A DNA stretch of 33,002 nt from Tissierellia bacterium (lineage in GTDB: Bacteria; Bacillota; Clostridia; Tissierellales; Peptoniphilaceae), in assembly GCA_030528125.1 (NCBI GenBank), contig JAUMZM010000017.1:1-33002 (forward strand), written 5' to 3'. Below the pieces are notes generated by a model, which did not search any database, was not told where the DNA came from, and saw only the letters and a list, made by a program, of their open reading frames with translations. Position numbers and translations under genes: made by a program. Positions 7,593 through 16,062 of this stretch are shown one piece after another (within the stretch, counting starts at the first letter, position 1; each line of letters starts with the position of its first letter).

Positions 7593-8792
7593 ATGGAAAT
7601 TGCGATTCTAGGTTTTGGAAATATTGCCAAAGGGGTAGAAGAATTAATTTTTAAAAATAGAGAAAAAATCAAAAATATTACAGGAAAAGAAGTCTTTGTA
7701 AAGACTGTACTTATAAAAGATACCATAAAGAAAAGAGAACCTTTTGATAAAAATATATATTTTACAGATGATTTTTCAAAGATTCTAGAAGATAAAGATA
7801 TAGAAATAGTAATAGAGCTTACAGGAAATCTAGATTCTGCATTTTATTATATATCAGAATCTATGAATAAGAAAAAGCATATAATAACTGCAAATAAGGC
7901 TGTTGTGTCAAAATATTTCTATAAATTCTACAGTCTTAGCTTAGAAAATAACATAGCTTTCTTATATGAAGCATCAGTTGGCGGAGGAGTTCATATAATA
8001 AAATCAATAATCGAAGATTTGCCAATAAATGATATTTATCATACAAGAGGTATTTTAAATGGCACTTGTAATTTCATTTTATCTTCTATGAAAGATAAGG
8101 ATTTATCTTTTGATAATGCTTTAAAATTAGCACAAGAGCTTGGATTTGCAGAAATTGATCCATCAGATGATATATTAGGATTAGATACTAGAAGAAAGCT
8201 TAAGATATTATCTTCTTTGATATTTGGAAAGAAAATAGATGAGAAAGATATATTCACACAAGGTATATCTAAGATAAAATCAATCGATATAGATATTTTA
8301 AAAGATAGAAATCTTAAAGTAAAACTTATTGGAGAAGCTAGTAGAATAGATGAAAAATATTCCATAAATGTCATGCCTGTTGCACTGAAACAAGAATCTA
8401 TATTCTATGAAGTGGATAATGAGCTAAATATGATATCTTATAGTGGAAATAATATATCAGAGGTATTTTTCTTAGGTAAAGGAGCAGGAAGATATCCTAC
8501 AGCTGATGCGGTTTTGAGAGATTTAATTGACGTATTGCTTAGAAATTATATAATCTTTAATCCAATAGAAGATAAGAAAATTAATCTTTCAAATGATATT
8601 TTGAAATCTTCATTCTATATTAGAATACCTAAAGAATGTTTAAGTCTTATTAAAGACATAATAAAAGAAAAAATAGAATATAAGGATTATATTATAGCAT
8701 TTACCAAAGAAATTAAATTATCAGATATGGAAAATTTAATTAATAAAATAGATAGCGATGATTACTTTTTCGCAAGAATTTCTAAGGAGTAG
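7593..8792 (+). CDS. hom: Homoserine dehydrogenase
   Basis: A 399-residue NAD(P)-dependent enzyme that reduces aspartate semialdehyde to homoserine. The Rossmann start is ILGFGNIAKGV (about 4-14). Catalytic-domain marks include TANKAVVSK, YEASVGGGVHIIKS, GILNGTCNFILSSM and ELGFAEIDPSDDILGLDTRRKL, and GKGAGRYPTADAVLRDL near the end. The C-terminal 55 residues start FYIRIPKE, like an ACT domain, but are short and lack the usual glycine-rich loop. The protein is therefore somewhat shorter than the common 420-430-residue form and may have lost threonine feedback here. It starts 18 bases after lysC with the ribosome binding site AGGGG. Confidence 0.93.
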   Translation: MEIAILGFGNIAKGVEELIFKNREKIKNITGKEVFVKTVLIKDTIKKREPFDKNIYFTDDFSKILEDKDIEIVIELTGNLDSAFYYISESMNKKKHIITANKAVVSKYFYKFYSLSLENNIAFLYEASVGGGVHIIKSIIEDLPINDIYHTRGILNGTCNFILSSMKDKDLSFDNALKLAQELGFAEIDPSDDILGLDTRRKLKILSSLIFGKKIDEKDIFTQGISKIKSIDIDILKDRNLKVKLIGEASRIDEKYSINVMPVALKQESIFYEVDNELNMISYSGNNISEVFFLGKGAGRYPTADAVLRDLIDVLLRNYIIFNPIEDKKINLSNDILKSSFYIRIPKECLSLIKDIIKEKIEYKDYIIAFTKEIKLSDMENLINKIDSDDYFFARISKE

Positions 8793-8794
8793 CA

Positions 8795-10261
8795 ATGAAA
8801 TTTTTTTCAACTAGAAATAAGGATAATATTGTAAGCTTTAATGAAGCTATCTTAGAAGGAATCGCATCAGATGGAGGATTATTTGTACCAGAATATTTTC
8901 CAAAAGTTAATATAGATAATCTTTTAAATCTTGATTACAAAGATTTGGCCTATGAAATTTTAAGATTATACCTTGATGATTTCAAAGAAACTAAGCTTAG
9001 AGAGATTATAGCTAAAGCATACGATGACAAATTCCCAGAAAATCCTGCTTTTTTAAAAAAGACAAGTAATTGTTATTATCTTGAGTTATACCATGGAAGA
9101 ACACTTGCTTTTAAGGATTTTGCTTTAAGTATTCTTCCGCTATTTTTGGAAAATGCTATAAAAGAATCTAATCTTAAAGAAAAGATTCTTATATTAACTG
9201 CTACAAGTGGAGATACAGGATCTTCTGCATTAAGTGGTTTTTCAAATGTTTACAATATAGATATAATAGTATTTTTTCCACAAAATGGAGTAAGTGAGAT
9301 TCAAAGACTTCAAATGACAACACAAGTAGGCAATAATACGGGAGTTTTTGCAATAGATGGTAATTTCGATGATGCCCAAAGCAATGTCAAAAAGATATTT
9401 AAAGATAAAGAAATGTTATCTAAAATCAAAGAAATGGGTTATAAATTCTCATCCGCAAATTCAATAAATATAGGAAGACTTCTTCCACAGATTGTATATT
9501 ACTTTCACGCATACAATCAATTAGTTGCAATGAATGAAATTTCTGTAGGAGAGAAGGTTTCTTTTTCGGTTCCAACGGGAAATTTTGGAGATATATTAGC
9601 AGGATATTATGCGAAAAGAATGGGACTTCCAATTGAAAAACTAATAATCGCATCAAATGAGAACAATATACTTACAGAATTTTTTGAAACGGGAATCTAT
9701 GATGCAAATAGAAATTTGAAAATAACAAATTCTCCGTCTATGGATATAATAATTTCAAGCAATCTTGAAAGATTGATCTATCATAAGACAAATGATACAG
9801 AATTTGTTAAAAATATAGAAAGCAATCTTGAAGAAAATAGATTCTTTAAATTAAATGAAGATTTTGATGAATTTTATGCTAATTTTTCAAATGAAGATGA
9901 AACTTTAGATGAAATAAAAAGAGTATTTGAAAAAGACTGTTATCTAATAGATACTCATACGGCAGTAGGAGAAAGTGTAGCTAGAAAATACAGAAATGAC
10001 AAAAAATCTAGTGAGAAAATAATTGTCCTATCTACAGCAAGTGCCTATAAGTTTTCAAATTCAGTTATTAAAGCTCTTGGATTAAAAGATAGAGGAGATT
10101 TATTTTCAAATTGTAAAATAATAAAAGATTTTACAAAAACACAAATCCCAAAAGAAATCTTAGAATTAAAAGACAAAAAAATAATTCATGATAAAAATAT
10201 AGAAGTATCTCAAATGAAAGAAGTCATATTAAAATACTTAGGTGATAAAAATGAAAATTAG
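8795..10261 (+). CDS. thrC: Threonine synthase
   Basis: A 488-residue PLP enzyme that converts O-phosphohomoserine to threonine, the last step of the pathway. The N-terminus MKFFSTRN and the ASDGGLFVPEYFP segment are typical of the ThrC family. Lys107 in YHGRTLAFKDFAL is the expected PLP Schiff-base lysine, and TATSGDTGSSAL is the phosphate-binding loop. PTGNFGDILAGYYAKRMGLP is also conserved. Length fits the long (E. coli or yeast-like) class. The gene starts two bases after the hom stop, with AAGGAG (8784-8789) inside hom, and overlaps thrB by 11 bases. Confidence 0.94.
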   Translation: MKFFSTRNKDNIVSFNEAILEGIASDGGLFVPEYFPKVNIDNLLNLDYKDLAYEILRLYLDDFKETKLREIIAKAYDDKFPENPAFLKKTSNCYYLELYHGRTLAFKDFALSILPLFLENAIKESNLKEKILILTATSGDTGSSALSGFSNVYNIDIIVFFPQNGVSEIQRLQMTTQVGNNTGVFAIDGNFDDAQSNVKKIFKDKEMLSKIKEMGYKFSSANSINIGRLLPQIVYYFHAYNQLVAMNEISVGEKVSFSVPTGNFGDILAGYYAKRMGLPIEKLIIASNENNILTEFFETGIYDANRNLKITNSPSMDIIISSNLERLIYHKTNDTEFVKNIESNLEENRFFKLNEDFDEFYANFSNEDETLDEIKRVFEKDCYLIDTHTAVGESVARKYRNDKKSSEKIIVLSTASAYKFSNSVIKALGLKDRGDLFSNCKIIKDFTKTQIPKEILELKDKKIIHDKNIEVSQMKEVILKYLGDKNEN

Positions 10262-11117
10262 AGTTCCTGCAACAAGTGCGAATTTGGGAGCAGCCTTTGA
10301 TACTTTGGGGATTGCTCTTGATCTTTATAATTATTATGAATTTAAAAGAAGTAATAAGTCCAAAATCATAGAGAAAAATTACAATTCAAGATTAGAAGAT
10401 AATTTGATATATAAATCTTACAAGAAGACTTTTGAAAAATTTCATAAAAAATTAATTCCAGTTGAGATAAAGGTAAATTCAAATATTCCAATATCAAGAG
10501 GACTTGGAAGCTCTTCAGCTTGTATTGTAGCAGGAATTTCAATAGCTTATCTTATAATGGATAGAAAGATAGATAAAAAAGAGATATTTGAAATTGCAAA
10601 TGAAATCGAAGGACATCCAGATAATGTTTCTCCATGTGTTTTTGGAGGATTAAACACATCAATTGTTGTTGATGAAGCTATATCTCAAAAGATTTATATG
10701 AAAAACAATTACAAATTTATAGCTATAATTCCTAATTTTAAGCTTAACACCAAAAAATCTCGTGATGTTTTGCCAAAGAAAGTGGAATTTAAAGATGCAA
10801 TATTTAATGTATCAAGAGTATCTTTTCTAGTAGCATCACTTGTATCTGGTAATGATTCTAACTTAAAATATGCGTTTTGTGATAAATTGCATCAAAGCTA
10901 TAGGGCAGATCTAATAGCAAATTATGATAAGATAACAGATTTTCTTGATAGAGAATCTATAATAAGCTATCTAAGCGGTGCAGGTCCTACAATTATGGCA
11001 ATTACAGATATAAATAGAAGTGTCAAATCTAAAATAGAAGATTTTACTGATCAATTTGAAGAAGAATATAAGATATTGGAACTTAAAGTCGATAATGAGG
11101 GAGTTAAGATTTTATAA
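10251..11117 (+). CDS. thrB: Homoserine kinase
   Basis: A 288-residue GHMP-family kinase that makes O-phosphohomoserine for ThrC. GHMP motif 1 is VPATSANLGAAFDTLGIAL, motif 2 (ATP loop) is PISRGLGSSSACIVAG, and motif 3 near the end is YLSGAGPTIMAI. EGHPDNVSPCVFGG is the homoserine-kinase form of the central motif. The ATG at 10251 is preferred to an in-frame GTG at 10242, because AGGTG lies 7 bases before the ATG and the protein then begins MKIRVPATSANLG, as in the family. The overlap with thrC suggests coupled translation. Confidence 0.93.
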   Translation: MKIRVPATSANLGAAFDTLGIALDLYNYYEFKRSNKSKIIEKNYNSRLEDNLIYKSYKKTFEKFHKKLIPVEIKVNSNIPISRGLGSSSACIVAGISIAYLIMDRKIDKKEIFEIANEIEGHPDNVSPCVFGGLNTSIVVDEAISQKIYMKNNYKFIAIIPNFKLNTKKSRDVLPKKVEFKDAIFNVSRVSFLVASLVSGNDSNLKYAFCDKLHQSYRADLIANYDKITDFLDRESIISYLSGAGPTIMAITDINRSVKSKIEDFTDQFEEEYKILELKVDNEGVKIL

Positions 11118-11131
11118 AAAGGAGTTTTGAG

Positions 11132-12109
11132 ATGAAAAAAGTAAATGTAGCAGTAGTTGGAGCAACAGGACTTGTAGGAAGAAAGATTATAGAAGTATTA
11201 GAAGAAAGAAATTTCCCGGTAAATGAATTGATTCCTTTAGCAAGCGAGAAATCAGAAGGCAAAGAAATAGAATTTAAGGGCAAAAAAGTAAAAGTAAGAA
11301 AGCTTGATGAAAACTCCTTTGATAAAGGCATAGATATTGCTTTATTTTCTGCAGGAGCGAGTGTATCTGAGAAATTTGTCCCGATTGCAATTAAAAATAA
11401 TGTAAGATGCGTGGACAATTCTTCATTTTATAGAATGGATGATAAAGTAGTTCTAGTGGTTCCAGAGATTAACAAAGATAAGATAGATTCTAATACAATG
11501 CTTATTGCAAATCCTAATTGCTCAACTATACAATCGGTTCTTCCAATAAAGCCAATATATGATAATTTCAAGATCAAAAGAATAGTATATAACACTTATC
11601 AAGCAGTTTCTGGCGGCGGTCAAAAAGCACTAGAAGACCTTCATAATAGGACAAATAAGAAATGGAAATACAAAATCTATAACAATGTCCTACCACAAAT
11701 AGATGTGTTTACAGATAATGGATATACTAAAGAAGAAATGAAGATGATAAATGAAACAAGAAAGATCTTTGATGACTACAATCTAAAAATCACAGCTACA
11801 ACTGCAAGGGTTCCTGTAGAAAACTGTCACTGTGTAAGTATAAATATCGAGCTTGATAGAGATTTTGATTTAGATTTTATAAGAAAAATCCTAGAAGAGC
11901 AAGATGGAGTTAAAGTTATTGATAATCCAAAAGAAGAGCTATATCCAATTCCTACTATGGTTACAGGAAGTGATGATATATATGTAGGAAGAATAAGAAG
12001 AGACTATTCAATAGATTATGGAATAAATCTATGGGTTGTTGGAGATAATATTAGAAAAGGAGCTGCAACCAATGCAGTAGAGAATGCAGAAGTTTTATTA
12101 GAGGTATAA
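11132..12109 (+). CDS. asd: Aspartate-semialdehyde dehydrogenase
   Basis: A 325-residue NADPH enzyme that reduces aspartyl phosphate to the semialdehyde, the step between lysC and hom. The dinucleotide-binding start is VAVVGATGLVGRKI (about 6-19). Cys130 in ANPNCSTIQ is the catalytic nucleophile. TYQAVSGGGQKALEDL carries the conserved glutamine region, and ARVPVENCHCVSI holds the Arg and His of the active site, with Cys where many homologs have Gly before the histidine. It is the last gene of the unit, with AAGGAG before it and a terminator after it. With it the cluster encodes every step from aspartate to threonine. Confidence 0.94.
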   Translation: MKKVNVAVVGATGLVGRKIIEVLEERNFPVNELIPLASEKSEGKEIEFKGKKVKVRKLDENSFDKGIDIALFSAGASVSEKFVPIAIKNNVRCVDNSSFYRMDDKVVLVVPEINKDKIDSNTMLIANPNCSTIQSVLPIKPIYDNFKIKRIVYNTYQAVSGGGQKALEDLHNRTNKKWKYKIYNNVLPQIDVFTDNGYTKEEMKMINETRKIFDDYNLKITATTARVPVENCHCVSINIELDRDFDLDFIRKILEEQDGVKVIDNPKEELYPIPTMVTGSDDIYVGRIRRDYSIDYGINLWVVGDNIRKGAATNAVENAEVLLEV

Positions 12110-12171
12110 GTATTATTTTAATATGGTAGCTTATATAGAATAAAAAAGAAATAAATTAGATACATTTACGC

Positions 12172-12195
12172 TAAGATATTTTTTAAAATATCTTA
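12172..12195. repeat. A+T-rich hairpin after asd
   Basis: TAAGATATTTT (12172-12182) and AAAATATCTTA (12185-12195) form an 11-bp perfect inverted repeat with a two-base centre. No T-run follows on either strand, so it is unlikely to be a full terminator. The rest of 12110-12285 is A+T-rich and shows no gene. Confidence 0.4.
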
Positions 12196-12285
12196 TAGAT
12201 AAAGATTAAGATAGTTTACTAAAAAACATCTAATAAATAAAATCATGATTCTATTATATATAAGGTAGATAATTAAAAAAAGCAA

Positions 12286-12326
12286 TAAAAACATCGCTTA
12301 TGTTTTTTCATAAAGCGATGTTTTTT
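12286..12326. terminator. Bidirectional terminator between asd and gloA
   Basis: AAACATCGCT-TATG (left arm) pairs with CATAAAGCGATGTTT (right arm) with one bulged base and a TTTTTT loop. A T-run follows on the plus strand and an A-run precedes, giving a T-run on the minus strand too. It lies between two convergent genes and can serve both. Confidence 0.9.
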
Positions 12327-12339
12327 AATTAACAACAAT

Positions 12340-12720
12340 TTACTTTCTTATAATCTCGATATCATATCCATCAGGATCTGTGATGAAATAAAAATGAGGT
12401 TTATCATCATCAGAAAGTCCACCAGGCTCAGTTACTTTAAAGCCCTTTTTCTTGTGTTCTTCATAGGATTTATCGAAATCATCTACTTCAAATGCTATAT
12501 GAGAATATCCATCTCCTATTGTATAAGGCTCATGTCCATAGTTATAAGTAAGCTCTAGTTCAAATCCACCTTCTTCTTTTGCCATATATACTAAAGTAAA
12601 CTTATCATCTGGATAGTCCTTTTTTCTAGTTACTACAAAGTCAAAAGCTTCTTTGTAGAAATTGACTGATTTTTCTAAATCATATACTCTAATACATGAA
12701 TGTATTGGTTTAAATTTCAT
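12340..12720 (-). CDS. gloA: Lactoylglutathione lyase (glyoxalase I)
   Basis: A 126-residue VOC-superfamily protein with two beta-alpha-beta-beta-beta modules. All four expected metal ligands are in place: His7, Glu56, His74 and Glu122. It is close in length and motif order to bacterial nickel or cobalt GloA. Glyoxalase I isomerises the hemithioacetal of methylglyoxal and a thiol. Many anaerobic Firmicutes lack glutathione, so the thiol may be another one. The ribosome binding site is AGAGGTGA. It is transcribed alone, toward asd and away from the ribosomal genes. Confidence 0.88.
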   Translation of the reverse strand: MKFKPIHSCIRVYDLEKSVNFYKEAFDFVVTRKKDYPDDKFTLVYMAKEEGGFELELTYNYGHEPYTIGDGYSHIAFEVDDFDKSYEEHKKKGFKVTEPGGLSDDDKPHFYFITDPDGYDIEIIRK

Positions 12721-12737
12721 AATATCACCTCTTAATC

Positions 12738-12743
12738 ACTATA
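12738..12743 (-). promoter_or_regulatory. Possible -10 box of gloA
   Basis: On the minus strand TATAGT lies 17 bases before the gloA start, just upstream of the ribosome binding site. A -35 is unclear: TTGTGT at 15 bases spacing or TTTTTG at 18. The call rests on the -10 and its position only. Confidence 0.4.
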
Positions 12744-12821
12744 CTGTTTTTTGTTAAAACACAAAAATCTAGATAAAATAAAAAAACTTTGTAAAAAATC
12801 GAAAAAAACTTAGAAAACCCC

Positions 12822-12850
12822 TTGATTTCTTATAAAAATTCGTGTATCAT
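12822..12850 (+). promoter_or_regulatory. Promoter of the S10-spc-alpha supercluster
   Basis: TTGATT (12822-12827) and TATCAT (12845-12850) are 17 bases apart, a good sigma-A promoter. It predicts a start near 12857 and a leader of about 140 bases ahead of rpsJ. It is the only strong promoter recognised before about 30 co-oriented genes. Confidence 0.8.
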
Positions 12851-12856
12851 ATACAA

Positions 12857-12998
12857 GTACTTTGAAGTGGGAGGTTGCTTATAATTATTTAAGCCAGATT
12901 ATAAGGAAATTTTCACGGAGTAAGTTCGGATAATCCGAACGTTTTTCTCAACAAAAATAAAAAACACCCGGATAGGTGGGACACTTAAAGGAGGAAAA
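12857..12998 (+). promoter_or_regulatory. Structured S10-operon leader, possible attenuator
   Basis: The leader contains two mutually exclusive stems: GCTTA/TAAGC (12877-12881 with 12890-12894) and CTTATAAT/ATTATAAG (12878-12885 with 12898-12905). They are followed by a terminator-like hairpin at 12924-12946. A small CACC/GGTG hairpin (12965-12968 with 12975-12978) stands just before the AAAGGAGG ribosome binding site of rpsJ. In E. coli the S10 operon is controlled by L4 through attenuation in its leader; here L4 is the third gene. Control by a ribosomal protein is plausible, but this leader shows no obvious likeness to the E. coli one. Confidence 0.5.
12924..12946 (+). terminator. Terminator-like hairpin inside the rpsJ leader
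   Basis: GTTCGGA (12924-12930) pairs with TCCGAAC (12934-12940) over 7 bp with a TAA loop. It is followed one base later by TTTTT (12942-12946). The hairpin lies between the promoter and rpsJ, so it would cut off the whole ribosomal cluster unless read through or regulated. Confidence 0.55.
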
Positions 12999-13307
12999 AT
13001 GGCTAACCAAAAGATAAGAATCAGACTAAGAGCTTATGATCATGAAGTGATCGATAGCTCAGCAGAAAAGATTGTAGAAGCGGCAAAAAGATCAGGAGCA
13101 AAAGTATCAGGACCAATTCCACTTCCAACAGAGAAGGAAATAATCACAATATTACGTGCGGTTCACAAATACAAAGACTCCAGAGAACAGTTTGAACAAA
13201 GAACACATAAAAGATTAATCGACATCATGAATCCTAATGCAAAGACATTAGATGCACTTAAGAAATTAAACTTACCTGCAGGTGTTGATATAGAGATAAA
13301 ACTGTAA
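12999..13307 (+). CDS. rpsJ: 30S ribosomal protein S10
   Basis: A 102-residue S10, full length, with the typical start [16 protein letters not shown] and the conserved [11 protein letters not shown] and [15 protein letters not shown] segments. S10 sits in the 30S head, and as NusE it also takes part in antitermination. It is the first gene of the supercluster, with a strong AAAGGAGG site. The str operon (rpsL, rpsG, fusA, tuf), which often precedes rpsJ in Firmicutes, is not next to it. Confidence 0.98.
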   Translation: MANQKIRIRLRAYDHEVIDSSAEKIVEAAKRSGAKVSGPIPLPTEKEIITILRAVHKYKDSREQFEQRTHKRLIDIMNPNAKTLDALKKLNLPAGVDIEIKL

Positions 13308-13341
13308 TTAGAATGATTGAAAAATCAATCCGCTGTAATTA
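13302..13341. repeat. Direct repeats flanking a small hairpin
   Basis: CTGTAATTA occurs at 13302-13310 (covering the rpsJ stop) and again at 13333-13341. Between them lies the hairpin GATTGA/TCAATC (13315-13320 with 13325-13330, AAAA loop). No T-run follows, so it should not terminate. It may trim or tune the rpsJ-rplC junction, or be the trace of a short duplication. Confidence 0.45.
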
Positions 13342-13353
13342 AGGAGGTACTCA

Positions 13354-13980
13354 ATGAAGAGTATATTTACAACAAAAATTGGCATGACACAAGTAATTGA
13401 TGCCGACGGAGTAGTAACTCCGGTAACTGTTTTAAAGGCTGATGAGAATGTAGTAGTTCAAGTTAAGACAAAAGAAAATGATGGATACGATGCAGTTCAA
13501 ATCGGTTATGTTGACAAGAAAGAAAAAAAGACAAAGAAACCTCTAAGAGGCCACTTTGAAAAAGCTGGAGTATCTTACAAGAGATTCCTAAAAGAAGTAG
13601 AAGATGAAGATCATTCTCTTAAAGCTGGAGATGTAATCTCACTTGATATCTTCGAAGAAGGAGATGTAGTAGACGTAGTTGCAACATCTAAAGGAAAAGG
13701 AACTCAAGGTTCAATCAAAAGACACAACTATGGAAGAGGACCACAAGCACATGGTTCAAAATCACATAGAGTTGCAGGAGCAAGATCTGCAGGAAGTGAT
13801 CCAGCTAGAGTATTCAAAGGAAGAAAAGGCTCAGGAAAGATGGGTAATGAAAGGGTAACTGTTCAAAACCTAAAAGTAGTAAGAGTTAATACTGAAGATA
13901 ACTACTTATTAGTAAAAGGCGCAGTTCCAGGACCCAAAGGTGGACTTGTACAAGTTAAACAAGCTTTAAAAAGTCTATAA
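13354..13980 (+). CDS. rplC: 50S ribosomal protein L3
   Basis: A 208-residue L3 with the diagnostic start FTTKIGMTQVID and the conserved central loop GSKSHRVAGARSAGSDPARVFKG followed by GKMGNERVTVQNL. The loop reaches toward the peptidyl-transferase centre. L3 is an early-assembly protein. The gap to rpsJ (46 bases) is the longest in the first half of the cluster and contains a small hairpin between direct repeats. Ribosome binding site AAGGAGG. Confidence 0.97.
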   Translation: MKSIFTTKIGMTQVIDADGVVTPVTVLKADENVVVQVKTKENDGYDAVQIGYVDKKEKKTKKPLRGHFEKAGVSYKRFLKEVEDEDHSLKAGDVISLDIFEEGDVVDVVATSKGKGTQGSIKRHNYGRGPQAHGSKSHRVAGARSAGSDPARVFKGRKGSGKMGNERVTVQNLKVVRVNTEDNYLLVKGAVPGPKGGLVQVKQALKSL

Positions 13981-13994
13981 AAAGGAGGAAGTAA

Positions 13995-14618
13995 ATGCCT
14001 AAAGTAGCAGTTTTAAATCAAAAAGGTGAAAATGTTGGCGAAATCGAGCTTAATGACACACTTTTTGCTACAGAAATAGCAGAACAGACAGTCTATGAAG
14101 TTGTAAAAAGTCAACTTGCAAATAAAAGACAAGGCACACAATCCGCTAAAACTCGTTCAGATGTAAGAGGTGGTGGAAGAAAGCCATTTAGACAAAAAGG
14201 AACAGGTAGAGCTAGACAAGGTTCAATAAGAGCTCCTCATTACAGAGGTGGTGGAGTATCATTTGCACCAAAGCCAAGAAGCTATGGATATAAGCTTGCA
14301 AAGAATATCAGAAGAAAAGCTCTTTATTCTGTATTAACTTCAAAATTACAAGATAACGAAATAATCGTACTTGATAGCATTAATCTTGAAGATTACAGCA
14401 CAAAGAAAGCTAAAGAAATCCTTGATAACATAAAAGTAGAAGGTAAGGCTTATATCGTAACAGCTGATAATGATCCAAAAGTATATAGATCATTTAGAAA
14501 TATCGATAAGATAAATACAACACAAGCACAATTTATAAATGTATATGACCTTTTAAGATATGGCACATTAGTATTAACAAAAGATGCTGTAGCTAAACTT
14601 GAGGAGGTGTTCATATAA
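13995..14618 (+). CDS. rplD: 50S ribosomal protein L4
   Basis: A 207-residue L4. The long arginine-rich loop that lines the exit tunnel is clear: [26 protein letters not shown]. In E. coli L4 represses its own operon through the S10 leader, which makes it the first candidate for sensing the structured leader here. The stop TAA shares its last base with the ATG of rplW (TAATG), so the two are coupled. Confidence 0.97.
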   Translation: MPKVAVLNQKGENVGEIELNDTLFATEIAEQTVYEVVKSQLANKRQGTQSAKTRSDVRGGGRKPFRQKGTGRARQGSIRAPHYRGGGVSFAPKPRSYGYKLAKNIRRKALYSVLTSKLQDNEIIVLDSINLEDYSTKKAKEILDNIKVEGKAYIVTADNDPKVYRSFRNIDKINTTQAQFINVYDLLRYGTLVLTKDAVAKLEEVFI

Positions 14619-14911
14619 TGAAACAAGCTTACGAAATAATTATAAGACCTATAATAACAGAAAAATCAATGGAATTGATTGAAGAGAATAAATACACCTT
14701 CAAAGTAGATAGAAAAGCAAAAAAACCTCAAATCAAAAGAGCCGTTGAAGAACTTTTCGATGGAGTAAAGGTTAAGAAAGTAAGAACCATGAACTACAAA
14801 GGAAAGAACAAGAGAACAAGATTTGGATACGGAAAATCTAATGATTGGAAAAAAGCAATTGTTACATTGACAGACGATTCAAAGACAATTGAATTTTTCG
14901 AAGGAATGTAG
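14618..14911 (+). CDS. rplW: 50S ribosomal protein L23
   Basis: A 97-residue L23 with [21 protein letters not shown] at the start and [30 protein letters not shown] toward the end. L23 stands at the tunnel exit and is the docking site for trigger factor and SRP. It starts within the last base of rplD. Its ribosome binding site GAGGAGG lies inside rplD. Confidence 0.97.
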   Translation: MKQAYEIIIRPIITEKSMELIEENKYTFKVDRKAKKPQIKRAVEELFDGVKVKKVRTMNYKGKNKRTRFGYGKSNDWKKAIVTLTDDSKTIEFFEGM

Positions 14912-14923
14912 AGGAGGATATAG

Positions 14924-15757
14924 ATGCCTATAAGAAAATATAAACCCACATCAAACGGTGTGCGTGGCATGAGTGTTTCCACATTCGAGGAAATCACAAA
15001 GAAGAAACCAGAAAAGTCATTCCTAACTGATCTTAGACAATCAGGTGGAAGAAATAACTTAGGAAGAATAACATCACGTCATAGAGGCGGCGCTGTTAAA
15101 AGAAAATATAGAATAATAGATTTCAAAAGAGTAAAAGATGGTATTCCTGCTACAGTTAAAGCAATAGAATACGATCCAAACAGAAGTGCAAATATTGCTC
15201 TTATAACTTACAAAGACGGAGCTAAATCATACATTATATCACCAAAAGGACTTAATGTAGGAGATGTAGTAGAAAGCGGAGCAAACGCAGACATCAAGCC
15301 AGGAAATGCTCTTGAATTAAAAGACATTCCAGTAGGTACAACAATTCATAATATTGAATTGATTGCAGGAAAAGGAGCAATCCTTGCAAGAAGTGCAGGA
15401 TGTTCAGCACAACTTATGGCTAAAGAAGGAAAATTTGCAACAGTAAAATTACCTTCAGGAGAGATGAGATTAATACATGACAACTGCAGAGCAAGTATTG
15501 GCGAAGTAGGAAATAGCGAACACGAACTAATAACAGTTGGTAAAGCTGGAAAGAGCAGATATAAGGGAAAAAGACCTCATGTAAGAGGATCAGTAATGAA
15601 CCCTGTAGACCATCCACACGGAGGTGGTGAAGGAAGAGCACCAATAGGTAGACCAGCACCATCAACTCCTTGGGGAAAACCAGCACTTGGACTTAAGACA
15701 AGAAAAAAGAAAAAGAAATCTTCTCAATATATCATAAGAAGAAGAAATGAGAAATAG
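14924..15757 (+). CDS. rplB: 50S ribosomal protein L2
   Basis: A 277-residue L2, full length, with the N-terminal [22 protein letters not shown], an RNA-binding [21 protein letters not shown] segment and the C-terminal [19 protein letters not shown]. The latter holds the conserved histidine associated with the peptidyl-transferase region. L2 is required for subunit joining. Ribosome binding site GAGGAGG, 13 bases after rplW. Confidence 0.98.
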   Translation: MPIRKYKPTSNGVRGMSVSTFEEITKKKPEKSFLTDLRQSGGRNNLGRITSRHRGGAVKRKYRIIDFKRVKDGIPATVKAIEYDPNRSANIALITYKDGAKSYIISPKGLNVGDVVESGANADIKPGNALELKDIPVGTTIHNIELIAGKGAILARSAGCSAQLMAKEGKFATVKLPSGEMRLIHDNCRASIGEVGNSEHELITVGKAGKSRYKGKRPHVRGSVMNPVDHPHGGGEGRAPIGRPAPSTPWGKPALGLKTRKKKKKSSQYIIRRRNEK

Positions 15758-15766
15758 GGGGATTTA

Positions 15767-16048
15767 ATGGCTAGATCTATAAAAAAAGGACCTTTCTGTG
15801 ATGATCATTTAATGAAGAAAATAGATGAATTAAATGAGAAAAACGAGAAAAAGGTAGTAAAAACTTGGTCAAGACGTTCTACAATATTCCCAGAATTTGT
15901 AGAACATACTATAGCTGTACACGATGGTAGAAAACATGTGCCAATATATATCACAGAAGATATGGTAGGACACAAACTAGGCGAGTTCGTTCCAACAAGA
16001 ACATTCAAAGGACACGCAAAGTCAGAAAAAACCACTAAATTAAAGTAA
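15767..16048 (+). CDS. rpsS: 30S ribosomal protein S19
   Basis: A 93-residue S19 starting [18 protein letters not shown], with [32 protein letters not shown] and the C-terminal [16 protein letters not shown]. It lies in the 30S head and pairs with S13. The ribosome binding site is a GGGGGA run nine bases after the rplB stop. Confidence 0.98.
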   Translation: MARSIKKGPFCDDHLMKKIDELNEKNEKKVVKTWSRRSTIFPEFVEHTIAVHDGRKHVPIYITEDMVGHKLGEFVPTRTFKGHAKSEKTTKLK

Positions 16049-16062
16049 GATAGGAGAGAAAC

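Noticed and set aside
10242..10250. GTG start for homoserine kinase
   Set aside because: The GTG overlaps AGGTG, which works as the ribosome binding site for the ATG at 10251, and family proteins begin close to VPATSANLG.
12110..12285. Possible small gene or RNA after asd
   Set aside because: No open frame with a ribosome binding site was seen; the DNA is A+T-rich and holds only one hairpin without a T-run.
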